DNA from: Helicostylum pulchrum
Taxonomy: Eukaryota; Mucoromycota; Mucoromycetes; Mucorales; Mucoraceae
Assembly: GCA_025677825.1 (NCBI GenBank)
Contig: JAIXMO010000031.1
Location: forward strand, 248,001 to 312,000
Reading direction: 5' to 3'
DNA length: 64,000 nucleotides
Part shown: positions 1 through 11,202 of the stretch, one piece after another
Position numbering within the stretch: the first letter of the stretch is position 1
Layout: each line of letters begins with the position of its first letter
The notes under the pieces: model-generated
What the model was told of the DNA's origin: nothing
The model's input: the letters and a program-made list of their open reading frames with translations, nothing else
Databases searched by the model: none
Position numbers and translations under genes: made by a program

Positions 1-261
1 AGGGAAGTGAATCTTTTTTTAATAATATTGTGGGAGCCGGGCGCCAGGCCATTTTTTTTTATAGTGGGGGGAGGGGGGAGAGTTGTTTACTAAATACAGT
101 TAAATCGCTTTTCTGTCTTGAATTAGCCAATCAAATTACACGTTTAAATAATTTGGTATAAAAAAATTTTATTTGTTTGTAATGTAAAAAATAAAAATAA
201 AAAAAAAATAGTATGTAATGATGCCAAGTAAAAAGATGATGATGAATTAAAAAATGATTAT

Positions 262-1788
262 TTAGATAGTTAAATGACCAGCGCTATAGTATTGCTGATA
301 GTATTGGTTCCAACCGTGAAGTCCTCCTCCAGGTTCTCCACCTGATCCAGTGGGGTCTGAAGTAGGAGCGGGAGGTCTCATTGTCGTATGATTTTCATAA
401 GAATTTGTAATTTGATTGACAAGTTTACTAGGAGCAGTATAGCCAGGTGAGAATACATTGTAAGATCTTTGCATGTTATCATGGCTATCTGTACGTTGAG
501 GTGTTCTATCTTTGACCCAACCTAAGCGAACGTTATTGCCAGCAATATTGATTCCTTGTAAAGCAAAGATAGCCGTAGCAGCATTAGCATGTGTATCCAA
601 CTTGACTGTGGCCTTTGTTCCTTTGATATAAATATCCGAGACGAAACCATATTGTTGTAAGTGAGGTACGATATCTTGTTTGATTACATTTTTTGGTAAG
701 TTTGCAATATATACAGATGTGTTATAAAGAGGAGTTTGAGCAAAGATTTCTTCATAGGACATATTAGAGAGTACAACATTATCACTATCAGTAGAAGAAC
801 GTCTTGAGTTATTAGTGGATACACTGTGAGTGTCACTATTATCATCAGATGATAAATGGCATTGTACATTAGAAGATAAGATAGGTCGACCGTCCATTTG
901 ACGAACGGCTTCTTCAGCATCTGTTCTTTCACCGAATGTAACAACACCCTCACCATTTACGACACGTGCGTCACTAAAAAAGGGTTAAAATTTAGTATGC
1001 GTGTACGTATGTTACATGTAATAATTTTCGTTTTAGGCACTTACGAGATATGGAATTGTTTGAAAGTATTTCCCAAGATTTCATCGTCTACTTTAGGATC
1101 CAAGTCGGACACAATGACATGAGCTACTGATTCGTCAGTCATATCACTCTCATAGTTATCTTCATCGCTCCAGTTAACTGAAATTTCCTATTATGAAATT
1201 ATGTGTGAATATTTTTTTTTTTTATATATATAATAGTACAAACAAACTTTACCTGACTGTAAATAACACGCTTATCCATAGCGTTTAAGGCTTGCTCAGC
1301 AGCTTGGCGTTCGTTAAATTCAATAAAAGCAGAACAAAAGTGGTTCTAAAATAAGTATAAAGATTAGTTAGCATGCAAACTAAAATAAAACAGAGCTAAC
1401 AAGGGAGTAATAAGTTGGGGGGTTTTACAAAGAAAATGTCGATAAGATTATTGTTATTTTTTTATCTAATCTTGTGATCTAGCAGCATTCCAATTGATCA
1501 AAATGATCTTTTTGTGTGTGCTTTATGTAATTATTCTCATAGTGTAGTACCAAAAAATAAACTACTTTTTTTTTATCATCTTTTTTCTTCTTCTTTGCGT
1601 AAAAACCCCGACTTTTCTTCATATATATGTACTTTGCTAAAAGGGTAACTACTTACTTTTTCATCACTGATTAACTTGACAGTTTTGACTGGAGAGATTA
1701 AACCAAAGATACCCTTCAATTCTTGTTCAGTCACTCTCTTATCCAAGTTATGAATATTCAATGATTTGCAGGTATTATTTTCTGTCAT
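262..1788 (-). CDS. TIA-1/Pub1-like RNA-binding protein with three RRMs
   Basis: Four exons on the minus strand (1788-1657, 1345-1253, 1187-1045, 973-262) join in frame to 359 residues. RRM1 is split over exons 1 and 2 and begins near KSLNIHNLD. RRM2 (near HVIVSDLDPKVDDEIL, then GVVTFGERTDAEEAV) spans exons 3 and 4. RRM3 (VYIANLPKNV ... NVRLGWVKD) lies in the last exon. A Gly/Gln/Tyr-rich tail follows. Three RRMs with the GWxK-type end of RRM3 are typical of Pub1/Nam8/TIA-1 proteins, which bind U-rich RNA and act in mRNA stability, stress granules or splicing. The family call is good; Pub1 versus a Nam8-type role is not settled. It is divergent from the Zn2Cys6 gene, with about 660 bp between the start codons. 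Confidence 0.85.
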
Positions 1789-2399
1789 TATTATAAAAAT
1801 TTAAGGTTTTGTTTTTAAAAGGTAAAAAAAAAAAAGATAGAGAAAGTTTTTTCGCAAGTTTTTTAATAGAGAAAAAAGAAGGAAGAAACCAAAAAAGATA
1901 GCTTTTTTATATCATTTTCTCAACAAAGACATGCCATAATTGGTTTAGTCTCGCTAATAAATTTGGGGGGACCAAAACCGAAAAGATACGTCATTAACGC
2001 AAAGTGATTGGGTACCATTTAAAGCTGAACTTCGGCTCATTTACCGCTATTTATACATTCTTTCATATTCTTTAAAACGTTTTTTTCTGTTTTTCTGTTT
2101 TTATTACAGAGTGAAAAAAAATTTTTTTTTGTTGCATTTGTAATATTGCAGATTTTATCATAATGGCTTTAAATGATTTCACATTTTAAATATGCTAAAA
2201 ACAAAATAACTGCAAGACATTCTTTTTTCTTTTTTTCTGCAAAAAAAAACAAGTGGGAAGAGAAAAAACGAGGCTCATCTGGAATGATCCAGTTTTATAT
2301 TTTCTTGACCAGTCACAGGAAAATTTTATATAGTAGTTAGGAGAATTTTTTTAAATCTCCTAATATATTTTTCCCCAGCACCAAAAAAAACTGGATAAA

Positions 2400-2430
<31 letters not shown>

Positions 2431-2448
2431 CCTTTTTTTTATTACTTA
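1789..2448. promoter_or_regulatory. Shared intergenic promoter region between divergent genes
   Basis: This 660 bp lies between the start codons of the RNA-binding protein (-) and the Zn2Cys6 gene (+). It is dominated by A/T runs and ends with about 30 T followed by CC and eight more T, just before the ATG at 2449. Poly(dA:dT) tracts commonly exclude nucleosomes at fungal promoters. I see no other feature in it. Confidence 0.4.
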
Positions 2449-3938
2449 ATGAGTTATACTTCTACTGTACGTTTATCATTTAATGGATATGAAACACAAC
2501 AAAGCGCTAAAAAAAAGTCGAATAAAGTTCATGTATCTGCGGCATGCGTAAAGTCTTGATTCCCCCCCCCCCCCATTTTTTTTTTTTGCATGATATCACA
2601 TTTTTTTCTGATTGTATTAATAGGTGAATTGTAAAAAGGCACATTTAGCCTGCGATGGTAAATTGTAAAACCCTGAGATTTTTTTTTTTTTTTGTGTTTT
2701 GTTTTATAAACTGACCACAAATTATATATAGTATCGAGACCTTGCCAAAGATGTATCAGTACAGATAAGATGGATACCTGTTGTGACGTTCAGCATAAGA
2801 AGCGTGGTCGACCAAAGATGATGCGTGATAGTAATAATAACAAGATTAGATCAAGTCCTACAAGTAATAATCGAGCCATTTTATTTCCTGCTGAACAGGT
2901 GACTACTACTCTGTCATCATCAACATCAAATGATTCAATGCTTGTAAAGTATATATACACATATATATTCATAAATGCATGATACTTATTTATATGCTGT
3001 AGGTTATTCTATCCATGGATTTATGTTGTGCCAGAGTAACAGATGAATCATTAGAATACCTCCAATTATACCCGCAAGAGTTTTCACACCGTTCTATTTA
3101 CGACTTTTTAATACCAGGCCAAAGCCGACAAGATATGGCTAAATTACACCGATGCTTGCTAGATAATGTAGTACAGCATCAACAAACAAAGCTTCCCGCA
3201 AACGTCATTCGATCTTCTTCTGAAACATTTTTCTCCTCTCGTATCAAATCACTGGCTATCATTGCCAACGGTTCTTTAACGCTTAAAAAAAACTTGTTGT
3301 TTCAGTGTGGTGGAGAAGTGAAAAAACAGAAAAATATGAGCTGTCAGTTTTATTTAGGGGGTGGATTAGGTGCTGATCTATTTGAGTCAGACAGTATTCA
3401 TCAATTGTACATTGTATGTGTGATGTCACCTGTTTCTTTGGATCCGGATACAACTTTAAATGCACCTCCATCATCTGTTCATGCTGCAGTAGTATCAGGG
3501 ATAACACCAACTATTTTGTCATCCCCAGCAGCAAGTATACCACCATTATTACTTTGTGATCCAATTACATCTGAATCACCATCACCCACTACAGGTTATT
3601 CATTAACAGAAGAAGAAGAAATTATGACTGATCATAATAATAATATAGATGACGATAAACTCATTGAATCGATAAAGACAACAGCGAAACCATTGGAATT
3701 AACAGTAGATCAAGAAAAATCAACTCAGTTGGATAGACTCCGAAATCAAGTCCATCGTACTAAACAATGGATTCACCCTCACGCACTTTACTATCTCAAC
3801 ACAACCTCTAGCAGACTCTCTTCTGAAGCCATTGCACACACTAGCCGACCCTATCTGTCAAGAAAGTTGCCAAATAACAACAATGGCAGTAGTTCGCTGG
3901 CTTCTTATAATTGCAGTTTAAAAAAAAAACTCTCTTGA
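2449..3938 (+). CDS. Zn2Cys6 transcription factor with PAS domain, ERT1/RDS2-like
   Basis: I assembled four exons by eye: 2449-2547, 2624-2657, 2732-2943 and 3003-3938 (1,380 nt with stop, 459 residues). The zinc cluster is spread over the first three exons: SAAC ends exon 1, VNCKKAHLACD is exon 2, and SRPCQRC with a later Cys pair is in exon 3. An AT-hook-like KKRGRPK follows directly. Exon 4 opens with a PAS-like segment (about residues 115-210: ESLEYLQLYPQEF, RSIYDFLIPGQ), then a Ser/Pro-rich and acidic tail. A Zn2Cys6 cluster followed by PAS is the layout of the fungal ERT1/AcuK/RDS2 regulators of gluconeogenesis and non-fermentable carbon use. Target genes here are unknown. A start at 2770 would lose most of the zinc cluster. 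Confidence 0.8.
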
Positions 3939-4071
3939 CATGTGATTCACACAAAGTGACTTTTTTATAATATTCGTGTGACTCATTTACCTTTCTTTTT
4001 TTTTATCTTGAAAAATAAAATAATTACTCTTTTTTCTTTCTCTCTCTTTTATTTTTTTTTAAAAAAAAAGG

Positions 4072-4963
4072 ATGTCAAACCCTATTGAACAAGGAAAGAA
4101 ATTAGCTGCTTATCGCGCTGTTGATGAGTATATCACTGCTGAACATAAAGTCGTTGGTATCGGATCCGGGTCCACTGTCGTCTATGTTGTCGAACGTATT
4201 TTGCAAAGACCCGAATTAAAGCATATTGTATATGTTCCTACTTCTTTCCAAAGTAAGTTGTTGATTATCGAAGGTGGTCTTATTATGGGTAGTATTGAAC
4301 AGTAAGTATTTGTATGTCTACGTGCAAAAGAAAAAAAAAACTAATATATACGTGTAGATACCCCGACATTGATGTCACTATTGACGGTGCTGATGAAGTG
4401 GATGAGGCATTAAACGTTATCAAGGGTGGTGGAGCTTGTCAATTCCAAGAAAAGTTGGTTGCTGAAGCTGCCAAAAAATTTGTTATTGTTGCCGGTAAAA
4501 AAATATATATATTTGTTTCACTTTGTCAAAAAACATTTACTTACTTCGCGTCGTAGACTTTAGAAAGAAATCAAAGAAACTCGGTACAGAATGGACCAAG
4601 GGTGTTCCTATCGAGGTTGTACCCATGACTTATAAATCTGTCATGAAGTCTATTGATACTAAATTATCATTAAAGCCCATCACTTCTAAGCTTCGCATGG
4701 TAATAATAATAATAATCGTAAAATAAGATAAAATATGTCAATCTAAATTAATATTGTAGGCTGTAAACAAGGCCGGTCCTGTTGTTACAGACAATGGTAA
4801 TTTTGTCGTCGATACCCATTTCGGTGCTATTGACAATCCCTCTCAATTATTAAAGGAAATTAAGTTATTGACAGGTGTTTATGAAGTTGGTTTGTTCTGT
4901 AACATGGCCGAAAAAGCTTACTTTGGTGAAGAAGACGGATCTGTAGACATTTGGACAAAATAA
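4072..4963 (+). CDS. RKI1: Ribose-5-phosphate isomerase A
   Basis: Four exons (4072-4301, 4358-4494, 4557-4699, 4760-4963) give 237 residues, slightly shorter than yeast Rki1. The enzyme interconverts ribulose-5-phosphate and ribose-5-phosphate in the cytosolic pentose phosphate pathway. Diagnostic RpiA motifs are present: GIGSGSTV near residue 30, PTSFQSK, the catalytic segment [17 protein letters not shown] with the following [10 protein letters not shown], and the C-terminal TDNGNFVVD. The introns are 56-62 nt with GT/AG ends. A pyrimidine/purine-rich leader precedes the ATG. The call is secure. Confidence 0.96.
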
Positions 4964-5228
4964 AAAATTCTGCAGCAGTTGCAGCGCGTTATTTTAAACC
5001 CCGCCAACTCTTTTTTCATTTTTTTTTCCAAGATAGTTTTGAATATAATAAAAATAAAAAGTAAATACGGGAGACGAGAAACATGCGCTTGCACAAAATA
5101 GACGTATCAAGGCAGTTACACTACACTTTCTTCCTTTGTCTTTTTGTAAACGAGAGACCTGTAAAGGTGGTATAAATGTAAATTTAAATTATTAGTAACA
5201 GATCACGCCGAAATGCTTTAGATCTCTT

Positions 5229-5790
5229 CTAACAAACGAAGAGTAGTCTTGATGAATTTCCAGTCCATGTTTAAGCTTGCCAGTTTCTGATTACGAGAAG
5301 TGGACAATTTCTTCGCTTGCAATGGATCATGATTGTTATACTTTCAGTCTTATGCTAAGTTGACAATACCGCTCAACAAAGAAATTTTATCGGAGCAATT
5401 TACATTAATTGATGCACTCCCCTTTTTTTTAACGGTGGTGTTATCGACAGCGGAGGATATATCGATAGAAGCCGACTTAGGGCTTACCAAAGATTCATTT
5501 TTCCGTGCAATTAGGAGCAATTCTATCGATGAATATATATGCATGATAATGGGAAAAAAAAAGTGTCCTTTCGACTATCTTTAGAGATAAACTCTTTTGC
5601 AATTGGTCTCTCAGGTCTATCGCAGCTGTTGGTTCAAGACACATTCCCACAATTTCCAAAGAAAAACCGAAGCCAACTTCATTCGCAAAACCGAGCACCT
5701 TCTTTTTAAAAGAAGAGTCTCTTGGGCAGACGCTTAATGTGTTCAGAGATAAATAACTGATTTGTGACTCCCTTAATTTATGGTGATTTC
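5229..5790 (-). pseudogene. Decayed coding relic of unknown family
   Basis: Reading the minus strand from about 5790, one frame stays open through SYLSLNTLSVCPRD, GFANEVGFGFSLE and LRDQLQKSLSLK to about 5560. There a run of T shifts the reading to a second frame (about 5544-5350) that ends at a stop. Coding-like sequence then resumes in NHDPLQAKKLSTSRN and MDWKFIKTTLRLLEEI, closing at a stop near 5229. The pattern of one coherent protein broken by a homopolymer shift and a stop suggests a dead gene or mobile-element fragment. I do not recognise the family. A retained intron at the second break is possible but lacks clear splice sites. Confidence 0.4.
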
Positions 5791-6366
5791 GGCTTTTTTT
5801 TTTCTTTTTTTTTGGAGAAGTAATAAAAAAAGTCCTTTTTTGTGTATTCTTACACGGATTGCAAAATACAATTAGATTTTGATTTTCTGAACTTGATTTA
5901 TACAGATCAAGAACAAGTAGATCAAGCGCCGCGTATAAATGTAAAGATATCTTTTAGATAATAAAGGATATAACGCACGCTCTCATCTTTTCTTTTTTTT
6001 TTTGGATAGAAAAAAAAACTACATCTTTTTTATCAGTCTACATCTGAATTTTTTTTTTTTTTCAAGAGATTTTTTTTTTTTTCAAAAATAATTATCACCA
6101 CCTCACACGTGTAAGAAAGAAAAATTGGTTTTTTTTAATTATTTTTTTTTAATTATAAAAAAAGGAGATATAAAGAAAAAAAAGAGCCCTTGATTCGATG
6201 AACTGTACATATATGACAAATGATCCCTTGCGCTGTAAATGATACAATAGGAGAAAATTTTTTTTAAAAAAAAAGAGTGCTAAAAAAATGGGAATTGGTG
6301 GGGGTAATTGATAATAATAATAAAAAAAAAAGAAGAAAGAATACGTATCAAGAGAGAAAAAGAAAT
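5791..6366. other. Intergenic, no gene seen
   Basis: AT-rich spacer between the relic and the 3' end of the histone H1 gene. It holds many T and A runs and the likely 3' untranslated region of H1. No supported gene, RNA or repeat unit was seen. Confidence 0.5.
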
Positions 6367-7176
6367 TTATGCCTTGGTAGCCTTCTTCTTGGGAGCAGCT
6401 CTCTTAGCAGCAGGTGCCTTCTTGGTAGCAGCAGCCTTCTTAGCAGGAGCCTTGACACCAGCCTTTTCGGTAGTGGTCTTCTTCTTGGTGGCAGCAACCT
6501 TCTTCTTGGGAGCAGCAGCGGCGGCCTTCTTAGCAGGAGCGGCAGCCTTCTTGGCAGGGGCAGCAGCCTTTTTAGCGGGAGTAGCAGCAGCCTTCTTAGC
6601 GGGAGCAGCAGCCTTCTTAGCAGGAGCGGCAGCCTTCTTGGGGGCAGCAGCCTTCTTAGCGGGAGCGGCAGCCTTCTTGGCAGGAGCAGCAGCCTTCTTA
6701 GCGACAACCTTCTTGGCAGCAGCCTTCTTGGCAACAGGCTTCTTGGTTTCAGCCTTAACTTCCTTGTTCAACTTTACAGTACCGGAAAGACCTTTATTTG
6801 AAAAAAAAAAAAAAAAATTAGTTTAATTGATCAAACAAATAAACAAGCCATATCCCCCTTTTTTTTGAAAATCCCTTTCTCTCTCTCTCTCTCTCTCTCT
6901 CTTGATAGTGTATACGCGTAAACTTTTTTTTTTAAAAAAAAAATAGTTGATATTTACCTTTAGGAAGAGCAAAGACGTTCTTGGTGTGACCACGCTTAAT
7001 AGCAGCAGAGATTTGAGAATCAAAGTGAGTACCGGCAGTGACCTTGTAGTTGGCCAAGATGTACTTCTTGATAGCAGGTCTGGAAGAACCCTTTCTTTCC
7101 TTTAAAGAGAGAATGGCGGCTAAAGAAGAGATCGAATAAATATCCAGTACCGATTTTTTATTTTATTTGCGTCCTC

Positions 7177-7207
<31 letters not shown>

Positions 7208-7346
7208 TTGATCATAGCCTCATACTAAAACGTTACGAAAAAAAAAATGGGTCAATATAAAAAGTTAAAAGTTAGATCAATTTACTTACGGTAGGGTGTT
7301 CAGCTTTCTTGGCGGGAGTAGTTTTCTTAACAGCGGCAGCAACCAT
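6367..7346 (-). CDS. Linker histone H1
   Basis: Four exons (7346-7290, 7224-7206, 7119-6958, 6791-6367) encode 220 residues. A short basic N-terminus ([19 protein letters not shown]) leads to a winged-helix H1/H5 globular domain at about residues 17-80, with [31 protein letters not shown] and a C-terminal end near [10 protein letters not shown]. The remaining ~135 residues are [11 protein letters not shown] repeats, the usual lysine-alanine-proline tail that binds linker DNA. The 19-nt second exon encodes only YEAMIK plus one base. The coding repeat produces long open frames on the other strand and frames, which are shadows. The intron between the globular domain and the tail contains a CT repeat. 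Confidence 0.95.
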
Positions 7347-10300
7347 TATTTAATGTATAAAAAAAAAATTTTTTGGGGAAAATAGTATAAGGGAAAAAAA
7401 AAAGAAAAAAAAAAAGGTTACAAAAAAACTTGTCTTTTTATACGCAAGCTCATAAATTAGCTGAGAATGATAAAATGAGCCAATCATTTGACTTGCTTGA
7501 TTTTTTTTTAAATTTTTTTAACAAAAAAAAAAGTTTGAACAAAAAAAAAAAAAGGAACGCGCCATTTTTTTAGATTATGAAAAAACTAAAAAAAAAAAGG
7601 ATTTTTTTTTTTATGGAAAAAAAAACGAAAAAAAACAAGATGATAGCAAAGTAGTAATAGTACTGCAGTTGAGTGAACAGTTTACTGCTTATGTTTTGAT
7701 GTTTACTTTATTCTAAATGTCCTTTTTTCTCTCATTTTTTTTATTCACCTTTTTTTATTTATTTTTTATTCATTTTAAAAAAAACCTGTTTCCTCCTTTT
7801 TATTAAAAAAGAAATTGATATATATCTATTGATATTGGACTCAAAAATAAGTTATAAAAGACTATAGTACGTATCTGTAATGTATTTTCTAAAGAATAGT
7901 CGCTCCATTGTATCCCTTTCTTATTTTTTTTTATATCGTCTTTACAAAATAAATTGAGCCATAAAATTTTGAATGAAAATTTTTTCGTCATGTTATCTAT
8001 CTTTTTTTTTATTTTTTTTATCATCAAATCAAGCCTTTTTATGTGAAAACTATAGGCAGATAATACGCAAAAAAAAAAAAGAAGGAAGCATATAAAGTGT
8101 ATACATCTTGCTGTTTATATAAAGTATACAGATACAATGTATTTTTTTTTTCTTGGTGCATTGTGATAACTCGTTTTTATTACATTTGAGAAAAGAATAA
8201 AAAGGAAAAATAAAAAAAAGGATTTTTTTTTTGGGGGAATTTTTTCATTTTTTTCATCATGTTACATAACCTTTTTGATAAGGAATAAAAAGGTAATAAA
8301 AAAAGAGTAAATGCTACGCCTAATAGCACAAGAAGTATACAATATCTATAGCCTTCGTTGCCTTCAAAACCTTGACTCGTATTGAATGATTATGATTACA
8401 TTATATAAAAGGTTGTTTACATTTTTGCTATCTCAAAAAAGAAAATTAGGAAGGAGCCTAGATTAATGGAATTGAAAATGTATCAAAAGAGTACAGTTTC
8501 TTTTTTTTTTCTTCTTCTTTTAAATGCGATCTTTACTATCTACATACAACACTATCTTGAACTTACAAAAAGGTATATTTCTCTATTAAAATGATAGTAC
8601 TGTAGGATGGATTTACTATGTACCAATTCCATTTATAAATTATTCATTCCTAAAGTACCCTTGCAAAAAAAAAAAAAAATCAAGAGGGAATTTTTTTCAT
8701 CAAAATTTTTTTTTTTTTTTTTAGTCGCAAATTTTATTATTCGATTTCATTCACTTCTTGTCAGTAAAGTACCTCTGAAATTTCCAAGGATAATAGCCAT
8801 TGCCTTGAAAAACATGTAAATCTATTTTTTACACTATCTTACCACTAAAAAAAGACGTTGGTGAAGCAATTGCTTTTATTTTATCACTAATAAAAAAGTT
8901 GGGGAAATTTTTTTTTTTTTTTCACATCCCAAATAAATTAAATTTTCTTCTCACATTCGGACTCGTGTTAAAAAGAAAGAAAAGAATACACATAAACATA
9001 TAAAAAAAAATGGACAAAAAAGGTGGTAAACTTGTTACTTTTATCTCTAGCATCCTTTATATTCAAGTTTTTTTTTTTACTTTGTTGATGCATTTTTAGA
9101 AACTGGACAATCTATTCAATTCAAGTATTTTCGGTTATTAGAATTCTTTTTTTTTTTCGTTTCGTCATCATGAAAATTTGAAAATGAAAAAAAAAAACGT
9201 TTTCAAGATATAGTTTTTTTTTCAAAAAAAAAAGAAAAAAAAAGATGTACGATAGTCAAGATCAAAGGGTAGTACACGCTACACATCTTTTTTCTCTCTT
9301 GCTGCTATGTCTGCATTGCATAGCTACTTCTTTTTGCAATTGTATTTGTATACAAGTAAAAAAAAAATAAAAACAAAAAGATTCCGTCATCAAAAAAAAA
9401 ATTATTCTCCCACTCTCTCTTATATTTTTTCAAGCGTTTTTTGCAGTAAAATAAGCCATCTAGACATGCTAAAAGCTAGAAAAAAAAGTATTTATACTTG
9501 TATTATGCTTGCCTTTATTGGTATACCATTGCCCTGATATTTTTAGGCTAAATAGTGGATTTACAAAACACTATAATTCATCCAGAGATTTTTTCAGTTC
9601 TACAAAAAAAAAAAAACATTTGTCTCGTCATCATAAAAAAATAGAGAACATTTAAAATGCGTAAAAGCACTGCGTCCAATTCAAATCCAAGTAGGCCATA
9701 GTATACTAAAGAGTACTTTTTTTCATAAGTGTTATACAGTCCCAACTCGCTAGCAGTAACGAACTTGGAACGATTATAATTCGAGGCGATAAAAGAGTGA
9801 TCTGGATTTTTTTTTTTTTTTTTGGAAAAGCGCTCCGTCATCAAGAGAAGTAATTCATTACAGCGAAAATTTTTAAGAAGATATGCTTTATATCAACATA
9901 GATAGGTACGCTCAATTCTCCTTTTTCCTTTATCAAATTGTAAAAGTTCAGTGACTTTACTATCACTTAGAGAACCATAGCAATGCAAAAGTAAAAAAAA
10001 ACAAAAACAAAAAATCGATCCACCCCGCAAATTTTTCGGTAATTAAGGCGACAATTAGTCTCGTTTAAACAAGACACACACAATATGTAAAATTTACAAT
10101 GGATTTAAAATGAATAAAAAAGAAGCTCAGATGCCTTTCTCCCTTAAAAAAAGGCATTTAAAAAAGTTTATTTCTAAGATTTGGTCCTGCAAAAAAAAGT
10201 ACCCTTCACCACATTGAAATAATCATTATAAAAATACTCCTTTTTTACTTTTTTGATCGTCTTCTTTGTTACACTTGGTGGTGTCAATTATCATTTAATT

Positions 10301-11202
10301 GGGGTCATACAAAGGCACACACAAATCACATGCTAGCTTTTGATTTGTAAAAAAAAAAAGAAACCTATCGAGTAAAAACAACATGAATACCTTGTTGCAT
10401 ACATTTAAAACCATGTCAGGTTTTTTAGATGTAATAATTACACGCATACGTATGACAATCATGCGTTATCATGCCAATTCCCTTACTGAAACAAGAAAAA
10501 AGCGTTACATAAAAAATATCGGTCGTGCACATTATCTTGCTAAATAGTTTTTTTAATGTTTGTAAGAATTAGCCAAAAGGTTCTATATACTTTTACTCAA
10601 AGAAGGCACAATTAATATACGCTTTTTTTTTTGTTTCGGTGATAAAGCGTTTTTTTAACAGTTTATAAAGTAGTAAAGACACGTATATAACAAAATCATC
10701 CTATCAAACACATTATGTAACCTCTTTTTTTTTAATAGTTGTTCAATTGTTTCAACTAATTGCTTGTTTTTATTAAAAAAAGGGGGGGGGGACCTCTACT
10801 TTTAGTCATTTTAACTCAAAATGTAGCAGCAAACCTTATTAACGGAACTAACGCAAAAACTAAAAAAAAAAGAAAAAAAAAGATTTTCTTCTGTTTTATT
10901 CCGGCAAAAATCAGCGGGTTAGATGCATTAAAAAAATGGGCATTTACTTTTCCAATCTCAGTAATGTAGCATCCATGACAACATTATAGTCTGAAATAGA
11001 CTTTTTTTTTTAAAAGAATAATACAACTTTGTTTTTTTTAATATGTATATGATTAAGAAATACGGGGAATAATAAATAATATGTCAATAAGAAAAGAGAA
11101 GAAATAGAATGAAAAAAGAATAGTTTTTTTTCTTTTTTACTTGAATATACGTAATAATGATGGGTATTTTTTTTTCTGTACTCATGTTTTTCTGCAAAAG
11201 GC
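7347..11202. other. 3.9 kb gene-poor region
   Basis: No gene can be supported on either strand between histone H1 and the SAM-PH gene. Short open frames here are driven by A/T homopolymers (about 7803-8027, 8607-8819, 9307-9537, 10760-10969). One minus-strand frame at 9578-9844 has a more protein-like middle part (PDHSFIASNYNRSKF, SLVYYGLLGFELDAV) and might be a relic. The octamer CGTCATCA occurs at 9163, 9385, 9626 and 9836. H1 promoter sequence lies at the left end. Confidence 0.5.
7434..7442 (-). promoter_or_regulatory. TATA box of histone H1
   Basis: TATAAAAAG read on the minus strand, about 90 bp before the H1 start codon. Position and sequence fit a core promoter element; the transcription start was not determined. 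Confidence 0.45.

Noticed and set aside
6277..6826. Plus-strand open frames rich in Leu/Ser or Ala across the H1 gene
   Set aside because: They are mirror frames of the AAKKA-repeat tail of histone H1, which has the globular domain and proper splice sites on the minus strand.
7803..9537. Open frames in the gene-poor region (7803-8027, 8607-8819, 9307-9537)
   Set aside because: Composed mostly of Lys, Phe, Ile and Leu from A/T runs, without family motifs or splice context.
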